Below are positions 1-8,155 of a DNA stretch of 23,480 nucleotides, piece after piece. The translations under genes and the position numbers were made by a program. The notes beneath the pieces are model-generated. The model ran no database searches. It worked only from the letters and a program-made list of their open reading frames with translations, and was not told where the DNA came from. Where the stretch lies: the NCBI GenBank assembly GCA_964452185.1, contig CAYVKO010000011.1, positions 1-23,480 on the forward strand, given 5' to 3'. Origin of the DNA: SW-6-46-9 sp964452185. GTDB lineage: Bacteria > Patescibacteriota > Minisyncoccia > Phycocordibacterales > SW-6-46-9. The first letter of the stretch is position 1; the number at the start of each line of letters is the position of its first letter.

Positions 1-59
1 AGAAAGTAACGATAGAAAAAGACGGCGACGAGCTTATCATCACCGACTGGGAGGAGTAA
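1..59 (+). CDS. C-terminal end of an unidentified protein (partial)
   Basis: Open frame from the window edge to a TAA at 57-59. Only the last 18 residues are visible (KVTIEKDGDELIITDWEE). They are acidic and strand-like, and too short to assign to a family. It is called coding because the frame is open to the edge and a promoter-like region follows before the next gene on the same strand. Confidence 0.5.
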   Translation, partial: KVTIEKDGDELIITDWEE

Positions 60-196
60 GCCTTTCAGGTTTAAGGATTAAAAGTTGGGTTAGGACTATA
101 AATAAAGGCACGTCTCTGCCTTGTCTACAAGATTGACACATATTTCATCTATGTACTAAACTAAAAATAAGAACAAACATATAGTCAAACTTATCT
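60..196 (+). promoter_or_regulatory. Intergenic region with the promoter of the lipase gene
   Basis: A TTGACA at 133-138 is followed after 18 nt by TAAACT at 157-162, a plausible sigma-70 type promoter with a leader of about 27 nt. Upstream, AAGGCA (105-110) and TGCCTT (117-122) can form a 6-bp hairpin that might end transcription of the preceding gene, but no clear T-tract follows. No Shine-Dalgarno sequence is seen before the ATG at 197. Confidence 0.5.
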
Positions 197-3139
197 ATGA
201 AGCGTCTCACATATATTTTGAGTACACTCCTTTTTGTGGGCGTGATGTGTGGGTTGCAAGTACCTCAGGTGCAAGCGACAACAACCATCGATGGGGTAAC
301 TATCACTGAGGACACGACATGGACGAAGGAAGCAGACCCATACATTATCACCTGGTACTTGGAAGTATATGATGGCGCCACCCTGACCATTGAGCCAGGC
401 ACGGAAGTGATCTTTGATGAAGATAATGGCAATTACCTCTGGGTGGGATACGATGGGCTTCTTGATGTTAACGGCAGCAAGAATGACCCGGTTCGATTCC
501 ATCTTTCGTCGGCGTTACAGAATCAAGGAAGTGAGGCTAGTGTCGAATTTGACTCTGCCAGCGGTGAGCTATCGCATGCAGAGTTTGGAGATGGTGTAAA
601 TGTGCAGATAGCTGATAGTGATGTCACGCTGACAAACACGAATCATATGGGTGGTGATGAGCACGGTCTCGAGGTATCTGGTGAGTCAAGCGCAGTACTC
701 GAAGGCGCACTCGTAGAAAATTATGAAGAAGCTGGAGTTTATGTAGAAGGAACCTCTCCTCAATTGGAAGTTGCCAGTAGTACTATTCGCAACAACACTC
801 GCGGTATTGAGTTTTTTGTCTTTGGCTTTGGTGGTGGAATCGGAGTTTCTGGCTTAAATACACCATCAGACACTAACGGTATTATTACCAATAGCGTAAT
901 AGCCGATAATTCTAATTACGGGGTCGAGATAGATGCGGATCCAGGTGAGATTTCTGTGAATGCTCGAAATAATTTCTGGGGAGACTCATCTGGCCCGAAT
1001 CATCCGAGTGCAAATCCTGACGGGAACGGTGATAAGGCCAGCGAAGAAGTGTTGGTTGATCCGTGGCTCACAAATGACCCCTTGACCGAGCCGGAAGGTA
1101 CACCTCATTCTTCGGTGGCATTTATTCCTGGATTTCAGGGCAGTCGATTGTACGAGCACGGAAGTGGGATTAATTCAAATGATTTAGAACAACGTTGGGA
1201 ATCAAATTTTTATACTGACATTCCGCGACTTAACCTAAACAAAAGCGGTGAATCGATTAATGATATTCGGGTTGGAGAACCTATAGATAACATACCGTTG
1301 TTTGGGTCTATCCATGGATCCTTTATAGAGTTTCTGGAAGGATTGAAAGAAGATGAGTCCATAGAAAATTGGCGTGCGTTTCCATACGACTGGCGTAAAG
1401 CTCAGGATGCGGTGGTTGAAGAAGAGATAAAATATCTTGAAGAAGGCACGTACAGTATGGTCGATCGTGTCAAAAAGCTTGCAGAAAATTCCGGCACTGG
1501 CAAAGTGACTATTGTGGGCCATTCCAACGGGGGCCTGGTAGGAAAGCTTTTGATTTCTAGACTAAAAGAACAAGGTAAGGCTAATCTAGTTGATAAATTA
1601 ATTATGATCGGAACGCCGCAAATTGGTACACCGAAAGGGATTCCTGGTGTACTGAACGGTGAAGGGCAAGAGTATTTCGGCGGATGGGTGGTTGACAAGT
1701 CTGATGCAGTTGATCTGGCGCGTAATATGCCTGGTGCACACAGCTTAATACCTTCACGGGCCTATATGGATACTGTATCCCGGCCACCAGTTACCTTTGA
1801 TGATAATGCCGGTTTGTACACGGATGAGTATGGAAGTGTTGTGGATGACTACAGTGAACTCACTGATTTTCTTCTAGGGGCAGAGGGGCGCAGAAAGCCC
1901 GATAGTACTCAGGAGCCAATTCGAGCTAATGAGTCAGTGCTCGCACAGTCACAGGCGGTGCAGGATACACTGGATGATTGGCAACCGCCGGAGAATGTGG
2001 ATGTTACAGAAATTGTTGGTTGGGGGATGGAGACTATTGAGAACACTCGCTACAGTGTGAGCAATGAGATGGAGTGTGATGAAAATTATCTAGCGGGCAC
2101 AATGGAGTGTGAGCGATTTAAAAAGTTTGGTTATAAACCATTAATGACACGTGAAGGTGACGGCACGGTTGTGTGGCCGAGCGCTGATTATATGGAGACT
2201 GAGAATCATTATCTAAACTTAGACAAAATAAACTCAGATTCTGAGAATAGATATAACCACGCAAAGATAACTGAGATATCGGAGCTACAAAATGTAATTA
2301 GTGATATAGTTGCCGGAAATCCTATTCAGTTTTCAGACAAAGTTCTAAAAATGAAGCCGGATAGTTCTACCTTAGATTCAACACTACGATTTTCTGTGCA
2401 CTCGCCAGTGGATATAACAGTTACAAATAGCAGTGGTGAAAAGGTAGAAATTAAAAAAAGCCAAGAGTCTGGTCTGGCGTATCCGGTCGAGGAAATCACC
2501 AACTCAACCTATCTCGAGTATGGCGAGGGTAAGTACATTTTTGTACCCGCTAATGGTGAGTATGAAATTATCCTTGATGGTACCGGAACCAGTACGTTTA
2601 CATTCAATGCACAAGAGGTGTCAGGAACCGGAGACGTTATGGCTTCAACAACCTTTAAACATGTGCCGGTGTCTACCAGCACAGAAGCCAGTGTTGATCT
2701 AGATAAAGACAACTTAGCCTCAAGCACACTGAGTCTTGATTATGATGGAAACGGATCCGAAGATAAGGAATTCAAAACTGGTCTCGGCATCGTAACAATC
2801 AGTCATATCCGCGATGCTATCGATGGTGCAGACATCCACCACGGCATCGAAAATGCTATCAACGCCAAGGTGGATAGTATCGAACGATCAATTGACAAAG
2901 ACAAGTATAAGCAAGTCAGGAAGAAGGCAGAGAAACTCATCCAGTTTGTGGACAAGCATTCGCAGATCAAAAAGAAAGGAAAGAAAAAGGGCCGTAAAAA
3001 CAAGAGAAAGAAAAATCGTGGCAACGGTAAGAAGAAAGGTGCAAACCGTAGTGGCAAACAGCCGAAGATTAATTCTGAAGACGGTGATACAATAGAGTCA
3101 CTGCTTAGGAAGTTTAAGAATAGATTTTATGAGAAATAA
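197..3139 (+). CDS. Secreted beta-helix / LCAT-like lipase-acyltransferase with lysine-rich tail
   Basis: 980 aa. Residues 1-27 form a signal peptide ending QVQA. Residues of about 30-270 are repetitive, strand- and Asn-rich and end with NNFWGDSSGP, typical of right-handed parallel beta-helix (NosD-like) domains. From about residue 305 an alpha/beta-hydrolase follows that resembles the lecithin:cholesterol acyltransferase family: IPGFQGSRL near 310-318, FPYDWR at 395-400, nucleophile motif GHSNGG with Ser443, GDGTV with Asp655 and NHAKI with His688, a complete candidate Ser-Asp-His triad. A strand-rich segment (about 715-830) follows, then a helical and very Lys/Arg-rich tail (about 920-960). 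It probably acts outside the membrane on lipids or acyl esters; the basic tail may bind anionic envelope polymers (inference). Its 3' end overlaps the next ORF by 11 nt, suggesting translational coupling. Substrate unknown. Confidence 0.85.
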   Translation: MKRLTYILSTLLFVGVMCGLQVPQVQATTTIDGVTITEDTTWTKEADPYIITWYLEVYDGATLTIEPGTEVIFDEDNGNYLWVGYDGLLDVNGSKNDPVRFHLSSALQNQGSEASVEFDSASGELSHAEFGDGVNVQIADSDVTLTNTNHMGGDEHGLEVSGESSAVLEGALVENYEEAGVYVEGTSPQLEVASSTIRNNTRGIEFFVFGFGGGIGVSGLNTPSDTNGIITNSVIADNSNYGVEIDADPGEISVNARNNFWGDSSGPNHPSANPDGNGDKASEEVLVDPWLTNDPLTEPEGTPHSSVAFIPGFQGSRLYEHGSGINSNDLEQRWESNFYTDIPRLNLNKSGESINDIRVGEPIDNIPLFGSIHGSFIEFLEGLKEDESIENWRAFPYDWRKAQDAVVEEEIKYLEEGTYSMVDRVKKLAENSGTGKVTIVGHSNGGLVGKLLISRLKEQGKANLVDKLIMIGTPQIGTPKGIPGVLNGEGQEYFGGWVVDKSDAVDLARNMPGAHSLIPSRAYMDTVSRPPVTFDDNAGLYTDEYGSVVDDYSELTDFLLGAEGRRKPDSTQEPIRANESVLAQSQAVQDTLDDWQPPENVDVTEIVGWGMETIENTRYSVSNEMECDENYLAGTMECERFKKFGYKPLMTREGDGTVVWPSADYMETENHYLNLDKINSDSENRYNHAKITEISELQNVISDIVAGNPIQFSDKVLKMKPDSSTLDSTLRFSVHSPVDITVTNSSGEKVEIKKSQESGLAYPVEEITNSTYLEYGEGKYIFVPANGEYEIILDGTGTSTFTFNAQEVSGTGDVMASTTFKHVPVSTSTEASVDLDKDNLASSTLSLDYDGNGSEDKEFKTGLGIVTISHIRDAIDGADIHHGIENAINAKVDSIERSIDKDKYKQVRKKAEKLIQFVDKHSQIKKKGKKKGRKNKRKKNRGNGKKKGANRSGKQPKINSEDGDTIESLLRKFKNRFYEK

Positions 3140-3575
3140 AAGTTTTCGAATACAGTCGTTAGTTTTATTTGTGTTCATTTCACTAGCTGGATTATTTGGC
3201 TATATTCTTTTGGTGCCAGAGTTTTTTGGTTTTTGGGGATTATGTGAGGGCACGTATGTACAACAGGGTGCCAGAGAGTGTTTTTCTGAATTCGGGACAA
3301 GTATTGGAAAACCGCTTTATTTTGCTTCTTTATACATAGCACCAGTTTTTCTGTTGCTTATGTTTCTACCGCAAACATACCATTCATGGAAAAAATTCGG
3401 CCTGTGGGCACTACCTCTCATTATTATTCTTGTCATACTTACACCGGTAACCGGCGAAGCATTCAGCCCTGTTCCATCACGTGGCCTTGCAGCACTTCGG
3501 CTCGCACAAGGGTTTCTCATTATCTCTGTGCTCATCATCGCGTACAGTTGGTGGAAAGAAAAACAGTCGAGCTAA
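3129..3575 (+). CDS. Four-helix membrane protein, copy 1
   Basis: 148 aa, family not recognised. Four hydrophobic segments are visible (about residues 8-30, 58-78, 89-108 and 122-142). A conserved stretch in the middle, PQTYHSWKKFGLWALP, is followed by TPVTGE.FSPVPSR, and the end is YSWWK. The ATG lies inside the last codons of the lipase gene (11-nt overlap), so the two are probably co-translated. The downstream gene at 3642 is a clear paralogue that shares these motifs. Copy 1 has an extra Cys-containing extracytoplasmic loop (LCEGTYVQQGARECF) that copy 2 lacks; the two Cys could form a disulfide. Coupling to a secreted lipase suggests an accessory or immunity-like role, which is speculation. 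Confidence 0.75.
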   Translation: MRNKSFRIQSLVLFVFISLAGLFGYILLVPEFFGFWGLCEGTYVQQGARECFSEFGTSIGKPLYFASLYIAPVFLLLMFLPQTYHSWKKFGLWALPLIIILVILTPVTGEAFSPVPSRGLAALRLAQGFLIISVLIIAYSWWKEKQSS

Positions 3576-3645
3576 GAAGGACAAAAAGTTTAAGACCGGT
3601 CTTGGCATTGTCACTGCTTAGGAAGTTTAAGAATAGATTTTATGA
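3576..3645 (+). pseudogene. Remnant of the lipase gene tail at the duplication junction
   Basis: Bases 3580-3615 read DKKFKTGLGIVT, matching DKEFKTGLGIVT in the lipase (about 2764-2800). They run straight into a 36-bp block (3610-3645) that is identical to 3097-3132, the end of the lipase gene. The roughly 300 bp that lie between these two points in the intact gene, including the Lys-rich region, are missing; the join falls at a shared GTCAC. The frame stops at TAG 3619-3621. This is what remains of a lipase 3' end that was copied together with the membrane-protein gene. Confidence 0.75.
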
Positions 3646-4046
3646 CAAATCGGAATAAAATTCGTATTGGCAGTGGCTTACTTTTCTTATTGTTTTCATT
3701 ACTCACTTTTAGTGGTTATATGTTGACTTTTCCTGAGTATTTTGAGTTGTCTGGTTTTTTTAATCACCATGAACTGTCTGTGGGCGAACCGTTGTATCGA
3801 GGCATGAAGTATATTACACCCGTTTTCTTGCTGCTCGTATTCGTGCCGCAAACATACCATTCGTGGAAAAAATTCGGCCTATGGGCACTGCCGCTTTTTG
3901 TCATCTTGGTTGCGGTTACTCCAGTCACTGGCGAAACATTCAGCCCGGTACCCTCGCGTGATATTGCCGCACTTCGACTTAGTCAACTGTTTCTCATTAT
4001 CTCAGCGTTCATCATCGTCTACAGTTGGTGGAAGAACCGTGGGTGA
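3642..4046 (+). CDS. Four-helix membrane protein, copy 2
   Basis: 134 aa, paralogue of the protein at 3129. It shares TPVFLLL.F.PQTYHSWKKFGLWALP, TPVTGE.FSPVPSR, AALRL.Q.FLIIS and YSWWK. Four membrane segments are predicted by eye. The N-terminal half has diverged more and lacks the two-Cys loop of copy 1. Its ATG sits in the duplicated lipase-tail sequence exactly as in copy 1, so it inherited the former coupling site; the lipase frame upstream is now broken, so translation may depend on read-on from copy 1. It ends in TGA and is convergent with the methyltransferase gene; no convincing hairpin terminator is seen in the 31 nt between them. Confidence 0.75.
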   Translation: MTNRNKIRIGSGLLFLLFSLLTFSGYMLTFPEYFELSGFFNHHELSVGEPLYRGMKYITPVFLLLVFVPQTYHSWKKFGLWALPLFVILVAVTPVTGETFSPVPSRDIAALRLSQLFLIISAFIIVYSWWKNRG

Positions 4047-4077
4047 AAAAGCACAATCTCTGGTATAAAAAACTAAG

Positions 4078-4860
4078 TTACACTTTCTTAAAAAGGTAGT
4101 TGTCTCCTGTTTGGTCAATCTGTTTGAATCCACACCATTTTATAAAGGCGATCGTTTTCTCTTGCGCCTCGCTGTTACTCCAGATCTCTACGAAGAGCCT
4201 GCTTTTGGGTTGTAGCTCATGCAAGGTTCTTTGCATTCCCTGCAGGGCAGAAAGCTCATGACCCTCAACGTCTATTTTTATACAACTGATGCTTTTGGGG
4301 TCGATTTCGTGCTCGCCGGCAAAATCATCAAAGGAAACAGCCGGCACTTGCACGCCACTGCCACCGCACACATTCGAAGCTCCGGTGTGTACGGTGTTGG
4401 GGGCTAATGTCAGTGACCCTTCACTTTCGCTTACTGCTGCATGAATTGCATCCGCCTCCAGGTTATTATTCTTGATGTTCTTTACCAAAAGCGGATACAC
4501 GTCCGGATTCGGCTCAAAGGCATACACACCGGTAGCGTTCCCGCGCTTGAGTGCTAGGTTTGTGTAGAAGCCAACATTAGCACCTACGTCTACCAAGAAA
4601 CCTTCGGGCGCCCGTGTAACCCACTTATGCAAGTGAGATTCAAAGGTCGGATCGGTCTTGGTGACGGTGTCAGTTAGCGGCCGAGCGGCAAAGGTGCCAA
4701 GCTCATTCTCGATTTCTATTGTGTTTTCGCCTTTATATACGGCTCGGATTTGTGCTGGAAGCAGGCGGATTACATAAAAGACCCGAAAGAAGAAACGACG
4801 CACTGCCGCCTGTACAACGTGGTATGAATGCCGAAACTGGTTCAAAAGTTGGTATGTCAT
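4078..4860 (-). CDS. FkbM family SAM-dependent methyltransferase
   Basis: 260 aa on the minus strand. The SAM-binding motif is VDVGANVGF (residues 90-98), followed by the acidic loop FEPNP (115-119) and IKIDVEGHE (194-202), all hallmarks of the FkbM methyltransferase family. The N-terminal 40 residues are basic and hydrophobic and may attach the protein to the membrane. Family members O-methylate sugars or polyketides; next to a Wzy/WaaL-type ligase, a role in modifying a surface glycan is a reasonable guess. On the minus strand TGCTACGCT (4869-4877) lies 8 nt before the ATG, so the mRNA may be leaderless. The gene diverges from the ligase gene at 4947 across an 86-bp spacer. Confidence 0.85.
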   Translation of the reverse strand: MTYQLLNQFRHSYHVVQAAVRRFFFRVFYVIRLLPAQIRAVYKGENTIEIENELGTFAARPLTDTVTKTDPTFESHLHKWVTRAPEGFLVDVGANVGFYTNLALKRGNATGVYAFEPNPDVYPLLVKNIKNNNLEADAIHAAVSESEGSLTLAPNTVHTGASNVCGGSGVQVPAVSFDDFAGEHEIDPKSISCIKIDVEGHELSALQGMQRTLHELQPKSRLFVEIWSNSEAQEKTIAFIKWCGFKQIDQTGDNYLFKKV

Positions 4861-4946
4861 GTGTTTCTAGCGTAGCATTGTTGCGAGCACCTTTCAGTGG
4901 GTGGCTACAGTTTTAAGTTCGAGTCAATATGCTATATTAGAAAGCA
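4861..4946. promoter_or_regulatory. Divergent extended -10 promoters for the methyltransferase and ligase genes
   Basis: Plus strand: TGCTATATT at 4930-4938, 8 nt before the ATG at 4947. Minus strand: TGCTACGCT (complement of 4869-4877), also 8 nt before its ATG. Both are extended -10 elements of the form TGnTAnnnT, followed by AGAAAGCA and AGAAACAC respectively. No good -35 or Shine-Dalgarno is visible. The spacing puts transcription starts at or next to the start codons. Confidence 0.55.
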
Positions 4947-7510
4947 ATGAAAGCCACAACAGTACTACGCTGGGTAATATATATCGGGCTGGCAGCTTTG
5001 CTGTTTACTCCACTCATCGTTTCCGGATCGATGTACTTTCCATTTATTACCGGGAAGGCATTTTTCATGCGTGTGATTGTTGAGGTCATCTTCGGTGCGT
5101 GGGTTGTCTTAGCGCTTTTTGATGAGTCAGCCCGACCGAAATTTTCCTGGATCGGGGTGGCATTACTGTCGCTTGTTGGTATATCCTTGATAACTTCGTT
5201 GACCGGTATCAATCCGGGAGATTCGATCTGGTCGAACTTCGAGCGGATGATCGGCTGGGTCACAATCCTGCATGTCGGCATGCTTTTCTTTACAGCGGCG
5301 CATACCCTAAAGCCTAAGCACTGGCGTTGGCTTTTTTACTTATCTTTTGCGGTAAGCATCCCGGTGGGGATTATCGGTTTGAATGAAATACCGGATCCGG
5401 ATGTTACTCGTATTGACTCCAATCTCGGTAACCCAATTTACCTGGCTGCTTACGGGCTGGTGCATGCATTCCTAGCCGGATTTTATTTGTTGAGAAATAT
5501 TAAGTTTGGAGTTTTATCTACTAATGAAGACAATCCAGATTTTAGCTTTTCAGATTATGTTCGTGTAGCTCTTGTGCACAGCTTACTCTTGACAATAATT
5601 GTTATTCCAATTGTTTCGAGCTACATTGTCTATCCTTCTCTCGGGTTTGTTTTACTACTGATCTCCGGAGCGTTTGAAAAGACCAGAAAAAGCTTAAAAA
5701 AGTTTTATAGTTCGGCTGGATGGCGGCTGCTAATACCTCTCTTTAGTCTTATAGGTCTATTCAATCTTATTGTTATGTACTTTACCCAGACGCGTGGTGC
5801 GATCCTGGGGATCNNNNNNNNNNNNNNNNNNNNNNNNNNNNNNNNNNNNNNNNNNNNNNNNNNNNNNNNNNNNNNNNNNNNNNNNNNNNNNNNNNNNNNN
5901 NNNNNNNNNNNNNATTCAATCTTATTGTTATGTACTTTACCCAGACGCGTGGTGCGATCCTGGGGATCTTGGTTGGTTTGTTTGTAACTTGTACTTTGAT
6001 TGCGATTTTCCAGCGTGGTCGCAAGTGGGTGCGACGGGTAGCTGCCGGCGGTGTGGTTGTAGCGCTTTTGGTAGTAGGAAGCTTCCTTGCGTTCAAGGAC
6101 TCGGAATTTGTGCAGAACCAGCCGGTGCTTGACCGGTTTGCGAGTATATCTTTGGAGGAGGGGAATGCTGGTGCTCGGCTTGATACGTGGCAGATTGGCC
6201 TGGAAGGATATGCTAAGAATGCCAAGACAGCCACACTCGGTTGGGGGATGGGCAACTATAACTACGTCTTTAATGAGTTTTACATGCCGGCGATGCATGA
6301 TGATGTCGAGTGGTTCGACCGGGCGCATAATGTACTTGTCGAGTGGTTAGTGGCGGCCGGCCCGCTTGGCTTAGCAGCTTACCTGGCGATATTCGCAGCG
6401 GCAGTGTATCTTATCTGGCGTGACCCCGAAGAGGCGGAGAACTTCTCTGTCTTAGAGAAGTCGTTCCTGACGGGGCTTTTGGTCGCATACTTGGTGCAGA
6501 ATCTTTTCGTGTTCGATCACTTGGTAAGCTACTTACTCTTTGCACTTATTCTTGGGTGGCTGCACGCTCGGCACACTCAAGGAGATGAAGTGTGGTTTCC
6601 AAACTGGTCAATCGGCTTGGAAGGCAAGGTGTGGGTGAGTATGGGGGTAGGTATCGCTACTATAGCACTGGGATTCTTTTTGAATCTTCCCGGCTTTAAT
6701 CAGGCACGGACGCTGATTGACGCTATGCGCCAAGCGGAAAGACAGCCGGAGATGGCACTTGAGTCATTTCAGGAAGCTATTGAGTATGACGCCATGGGTA
6801 CACAAGAAAGCAGAGAACAGCTCGTTCAGGAAGCTGCTGAGGTTGCCGGAAGCGGTAATGTGCCAATGGAGCTTAAGCAAAATTACTTCCAGACAGCTCA
6901 AGCCGAGATAGAAGACCAGATTGAAGAAGAGCCGTTGGATCTTCGGCATAACGTCTTCTATGGTCAGCTGCTTATGGCGTACGGGCAGTATGAGCAGGCA
7001 GTAGAGCAGTATGAGCGAGCCAATGAACTGGCCAACGGACAAAAACAGTCGATACTCATTGACCTCGCTCGGGCGCATCGAGCGGTCGGCAACCCTGACC
7101 AGGCGCTTGAGTATTACCAGACTGCGCATGAGCTAGCTCCGCGGTTTGAAGGGCCGGCAGCCAAGTATGCTGCGGGTGCTATCTATGCCGGAAATATTGA
7201 GCAGGCGAAAGATATTATGGAAGAAAACTTTGGCACCACCACGGTAGCCCGGCGGGAGGTTGTCCGGGCGTACGGCCAAACAGAAAACCACGATGAATTG
7301 ATAGCTATTTTTGAAAGGCAAAATGAAGAAAATCCGAATAACCCACAGTCGTACGTATCGTTGGCAGCTGCATATCAGCATGCAGGGCAAGACCAACAGG
7401 CTATTGACCTCCTAGAAGAAGCCAAGGAAAGATTCTCCTCCACGCAAGCATCACAATTTGAATCTGTCATTGAGGATATTCGAGCCGGAGAGTCAGTCGG
7501 TAGTTTTTAA
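4947..7510 (+). CDS. Wzy/WaaL-type O-antigen ligase or polymerase with C-terminal TPRs (split by a false gap)
   Basis: In the window the gene is interrupted by 100 N (5814-5913), with 55 bp duplicated on both sides (5759-5813 and 5914-5968). Removing one copy and the Ns (155 nt) joins codon 289 to the downstream frame and gives one protein of 802 aa. The first 480 or so residues contain about ten or more hydrophobic helices with the TRGAILG stretch typical of the Wzy_C / O-antigen ligase superfamily. A periplasmic-type loop with RAHNVLVEWL follows, a motif region often seen in these enzymes. Residues of about 600-790 form TPR-like helical pairs (YGQYEQAVEQYERANEL, VGNPDQALEYYQTAHEL, AGQDQQAIDLLEEAKE). 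Enzymes of this class transfer or polymerise glycans on lipid carriers at the outer face of the membrane; some relatives glycosylate proteins. The exact acceptor cannot be told from sequence. Confidence 0.85.
5759..5968. other. Spurious assembly gap: 55-bp duplicated flanks around 100 N
   Basis: 5759-5813 and 5914-5968 are identical over 55 bp and abut the Ns directly. This is the pattern of two contigs that overlap by one assembly k-mer but were scaffolded with a default 100-N spacer. Collapsing them repairs the reading frame of the ligase gene. Confidence 0.9.
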
Positions 7511-7517
7511 ATACACA

Positions 7518-7545
7518 TTGACACACTAAATCTTTATTCTATTCT
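7518..7545 (+). promoter_or_regulatory. Promoter of the small repeat protein
   Basis: TTGACA at 7518-7523 and TATTCT at 7540-7545, 16 nt apart. The leader to the ATG at 7593 is about 40 nt. It starts right after the stop of the ligase gene, so the small gene has its own promoter. Confidence 0.5.
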
Positions 7546-7592
7546 CTATATAGACTAATTCGACTACAACCGCATATTCCTGCGATTTGCTT

Positions 7593-7958
7593 ATGACGAT
7601 CAGAGATCAAGAAGTTCTTCTGAATCTGCTAGTCGCTGGATCTGAACCTAATGTAGCACTGAGTGTACTTCTCGACTGTCCGCCCCGCTTAGTATGTCAG
7701 TACTCTCGCAAAACTGCGCTCACCGATGGAGAACAATTGATGTTTTTTCGTATTATTCTTCTGAGTCATGATCCGTGCTCGGCATACCTTTTTGCTCACG
7801 ATGTAGCGACTAACGATGCTCAGCGGAATGATTTGGCTCAAGTAGTCATCGAGGCTAATGATCCGTACTGGGCGCGTCGGTTTTCTTGCGACGTTGAAGT
7901 TAAGGATGAGCTGCAGGATCAGCTTGAAAGAGTCCTAAAGATCGCCGGAGCCGATTAA
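7593..7958 (+). CDS. Small helical-repeat protein, function unknown
   Basis: 121 aa from the ATG at 7593; a TTG two codons earlier is also possible. No signal peptide or membrane segment. Two clear copies of a repeat of about 31 residues are visible: SHDPCSAYLFAHDV...NDLAQVVIEA and NDPYWARRFSCDV...DQLERVLKIA. A degenerate earlier copy begins GSEPNVALSVLLDC. The pattern (D/E)P..A..F..DV followed by an amphipathic helix suggests an alpha-helical solenoid, perhaps for protein binding. The gene has its own promoter and terminator. No function can be assigned. Confidence 0.65.
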   Translation: MTIRDQEVLLNLLVAGSEPNVALSVLLDCPPRLVCQYSRKTALTDGEQLMFFRIILLSHDPCSAYLFAHDVATNDAQRNDLAQVVIEANDPYWARRFSCDVEVKDELQDQLERVLKIAGAD

Positions 7959-7992
7959 CCGCTTTCTCTTGTTCTTTCTTCCAGCTATCTTA

Positions 7993-8031
7993 CCTGCCGT
8001 TGCTCTCACGCACCGGCAGGATTTTTTATTT
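7993..8031 (+). terminator. Intrinsic terminator
   Basis: CCTGCCG (7993-7999) pairs with CGGCAGG (8014-8020), a 7-bp GC-rich stem, followed by ATTTTTTATTTAT. It ends the transcript of the small repeat protein gene. Confidence 0.75.
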
Positions 8032-8049
8032 ATAAGGAAAGAATTTTAC

Positions 8050-8155
8050 TTGCACCTTGTAAATAAGTGGCATAACTGCCAACTCGACCTGAAAGCGGCC
8101 GGATTTTTTGTTACTCTGTGTGGTGAATAAGTGGCTACAGCCAACTGCTAAAAAT
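8050..8155 (+). promoter_or_regulatory. secA promoter and leader with two matching bulged hairpins
   Basis: A promoter TTGCAC (8050-8055), 16 nt, ATAACT (8072-8077) is visible. Two copies of AATAAGTGGC-loop-GCCAACT occur at 8062-8084 (loop ATAACT) and 8126-8146 (loop TACA). Each can form a 6-bp stem AGTGGC/GCC-A-ACT with one bulged A on the 3' side. Copy 1 overlaps the -10 region; copy 2 ends 9 nt before the secA ATG. Identical arms with different loops suggest selection for the structure or for a protein-binding site. Either an RNA control of SecA synthesis or a repeated DNA operator would fit. Confidence 0.45.

Noticed and set aside
2803..3057. Minus-strand hydrophobic frame opposite the lipase tail
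   Set aside because: It is the complement of Lys codons (Phe/Leu-rich shadow), with no promoter or start context.
3386..3658. Open frame ending in SLLRKFKNRFYDKSE
   Set aside because: It lies in another frame of membrane gene 1 and only its end reads the copied lipase tail. It is explained by the duplication, not a separate gene.
8108..8155. Upstream TTG start of SecA adding 16 residues
   Set aside because: The extra residues have no similarity to SecA N-termini and overlap the second leader hairpin; MGFLDTLKEG is the usual start.
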